This document shows, piece after piece, positions 14,014-15,194 of a stretch of 15,194 bases of DNA. The DNA comes from an uncultured Verrucomicrobiota bacterium (GTDB lineage: Bacteria > Verrucomicrobiota > Kiritimatiellia > RFP12 > UBA1067): NCBI GenBank assembly GCA_946615875.1, contig CAMOIK010000032.1:1-15194 (forward strand), given 5' to 3'. Below the pieces are notes generated by a model. The model was given only the letters and a program-made list of their open reading frames with translations, ran no database searches and had not been told where the DNA came from. The number at the start of each line of letters is the position of its first letter. Position 1 is the first letter of the stretch. The translations under genes and the position numbers were made by a program.

Positions 14014-15176
14014 CGGGGAATTGACGTCGTGGCGGCGGCCGCGTTCTGCCGCCACTTCGCGGGTGTCGTGCCGTGGGCCTTGCGAAAGACGCTGACGAAA
14101 TGCCCGGCGTTGCAGAAGCCGCAGGCGGCGGCTATCTGGCCGACGCTCGCCGGCTCGTTCGCCAGCATGTCGCGCGCCTTGGCCAGGCGCAGCCGCAGCA
14201 GCTCGTCGTGCATGGACCGCCCCAGCACGTCGGCGAAGAGCCTGTCCAGCGTCGCCCTGGAAACCCCGGCCGTTTCTGCCAGCTGCACGGCGCTTGGCGT
14301 GTGCGCGATGTGCTCGCGCATATGCCGCAGCACCTGGCGCAGAACCGGGCTGTCGACTGCGAGCGCGTCCGTCGAGCGTCTGGCCGCAAGCCCGCGGCAT
14401 GGCACCAGGACGGGTTCTCCGATTTCACACCCTCCCTTCCGGGGAATTCCGTCCATGAGCCGGTCGAGCAGCGCCGCCGCCTCGTAGCCGTTGCGGTCAA
14501 GGTCGTCGATGACGCTGGAGAGCGGCACCGGCTGGTTCTCGCAGAGAAACGTGTCGTTGCCGATGCCGAGTATCGCGACGTCGTCCGGCACTTTCAATCC
14601 CGTCTCAAGGCACAGCGAGAGGATGCGCGAGGCTTCCTCGTCGTTGTAGGTCAGGATGCCGACGGGTTTTGGAAGGGCGGCCAGGCGCGATCCTATCACG
14701 TCCGTGAAGAGATTGATATCGTCGAGATTCTCGTCTGGCACGGAGTCTGCCAGGACGATGCGCGTCGCGTCCGGCCAGCGTTCGCGCAATCCTTGGAAGA
14801 AAAGACCGTGCACGTGCGTCCAGATGGTCGAGAACCATGCGACGCGCCGAAGCCCGATCTCGGCGAAATGCTCTGCGGCTATCCTGCCTGCGGAACGGTA
14901 GTCCGGTATGACCCGCGCCACGGCCACCTCGGGCATGTAGCAGGTGAGATCCACGACGGGGATGCCCTGCGCGACAAGCCCCTTCACGACCTGCGTCGTC
15001 GGCTCGTCTCCGCGTAGAGTGACGAGTGCGCCGTCGCCGTTCCATCCGCTTGGGAGGCGCACGAGCCTGTTCGCCAGCGTCATGTGCCATCCGTGCTCGC
15101 GGGCGTATCGAGCGATGCCGTCGAAACGCAGCGGGATTGGCGGATCGATCATCAGCATTACCTGTCGTCGTCTCAT
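13998..15176 (-). CDS. XylR-like regulator: LacI-type sensor with AraC HTH
   Basis: This is a transcription factor of 392 residues combining a periplasmic-binding-protein/LacI-like ligand domain (about 5-265) with a C-terminal AraC-type double helix-turn-helix (about 280-376). The sensor shows 'FDGIARYAREHGW', 'VIPDYRSAGRIAAEHFAEIGLRRVAWF', 'GILTYNDEEASRI' and 'LGIGND'. Helix-turn-helix 1 is around 'VQLAETAGVSRATLDRLF' and the second around 'VGQIAAACGFCNAGHFVSVFRKAHG', ending in the usual 'TPAKWRQ'. E. coli XylR, a xylose activator, has this layout, and relatives usually sense sugars. Its position opposite the LamG-PHP pair suggests that pair or nearby genes as targets. The -10 lies seven bases before the ATG with no Shine-Dalgarno sequence. 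The effector is unknown. Confidence 0.9.
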   Translation of the reverse strand: MRRRQVMLMIDPPIPLRFDGIARYAREHGWHMTLANRLVRLPSGWNGDGALVTLRGDEPTTQVVKGLVAQGIPVVDLTCYMPEVAVARVIPDYRSAGRIAAEHFAEIGLRRVAWFSTIWTHVHGLFFQGLRERWPDATRIVLADSVPDENLDDINLFTDVIGSRLAALPKPVGILTYNDEEASRILSLCLETGLKVPDDVAILGIGNDTFLCENQPVPLSSVIDDLDRNGYEAAALLDRLMDGIPRKGGCEIGEPVLVPCRGLAARRSTDALAVDSPVLRQVLRHMREHIAHTPSAVQLAETAGVSRATLDRLFADVLGRSMHDELLRLRLAKARDMLANEPASVGQIAAACGFCNAGHFVSVFRKAHGTTPAKWRQNAAAATTSIPRHEAR

Positions 15177-15183
15177 GCGGCCA

Positions 15184-15194
15184 ATTATACCATA
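15184..15194 (-). promoter_or_regulatory. Extended -10 of the XylR-like gene (partial promoter)
   Basis: The minus strand reads TATGGTATAAT at 15194-15184, the same core as in three other promoters here. Seven bases separate the hexamer from the ATG at 15176. Any -35 lies beyond the window. Confidence 0.75.

Overview
The window looks like chromosomal DNA of a GC-rich, Gram-negative bacterium of the Verrucomicrobiota/Lentisphaerota group, most likely a Kiritimatiellae-like lineage. The basis is indirect. The inner-membrane adaptor and RND permease, Sec and Tat signal peptides and a secreted LamG protein opening with a 'DGIDNAGTGAHD'-type sequence fit that group, as does a XylR-type (LacI-like sensor plus AraC HTH) regulator. 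No rRNA or lineage marker beyond rpsL/rpsG is present, so this assignment is inference.

Layout. (1) 55-1425 (+) is an exported histidine acid phosphatase/phytase-like enzyme behind a near-consensus promoter. (2) 1529-1604 (+) is tRNA-Ala(CGC). (3) 1803-2714 (-) is the rpsL-rpsG ribosomal operon, ending at a strong hairpin at 1745-1777 and without fusA behind it. (4) 2922-7442 (+), divergent from rpsL, is an RND efflux adaptor-permease pair with no outer-membrane channel gene in the window. (5) 7443-7613 holds a long imperfect hairpin. (6) 7614-9701 (+) is a secreted heparinase II/III-type polysaccharide lyase. (7) 9711-9787 (-) is tRNA-Arg(CCG). (8) 9788-10119 is an intergenic stretch full of short palindromes. 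(9) 10120-12555 and 12562-14013 (+) form a two-gene unit: a Sec-exported LamG/InlB-repeat protein and a Tat-exported PHP metallohydrolase. (10) 13998-15176 (-) is a XylR-like regulator convergent with, and overlapping, the PHP gene.

Functionally, the right half suggests polysaccharide foraging: a lyase, a large carbohydrate-binding-like surface protein, an exported metallohydrolase and a sugar-sensing-type regulator. The exported phosphatase at the left could supply phosphate. The ribosomal genes and tRNAs are housekeeping, and the pump is a standard tripartite-efflux module.

Across the window, all eight promoters I can place have an extended -10 (TGn followed by a TATAAT-like hexamer). Three of them lie only 6-7 bases upstream of the start codon, which suggests leaderless mRNAs. 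I did not find a clear new defence or mobile system. The least explained parts are the LamG-PHP cassette, the 35-bp hairpin after the pump operon and the palindrome cluster at 9871-10012.
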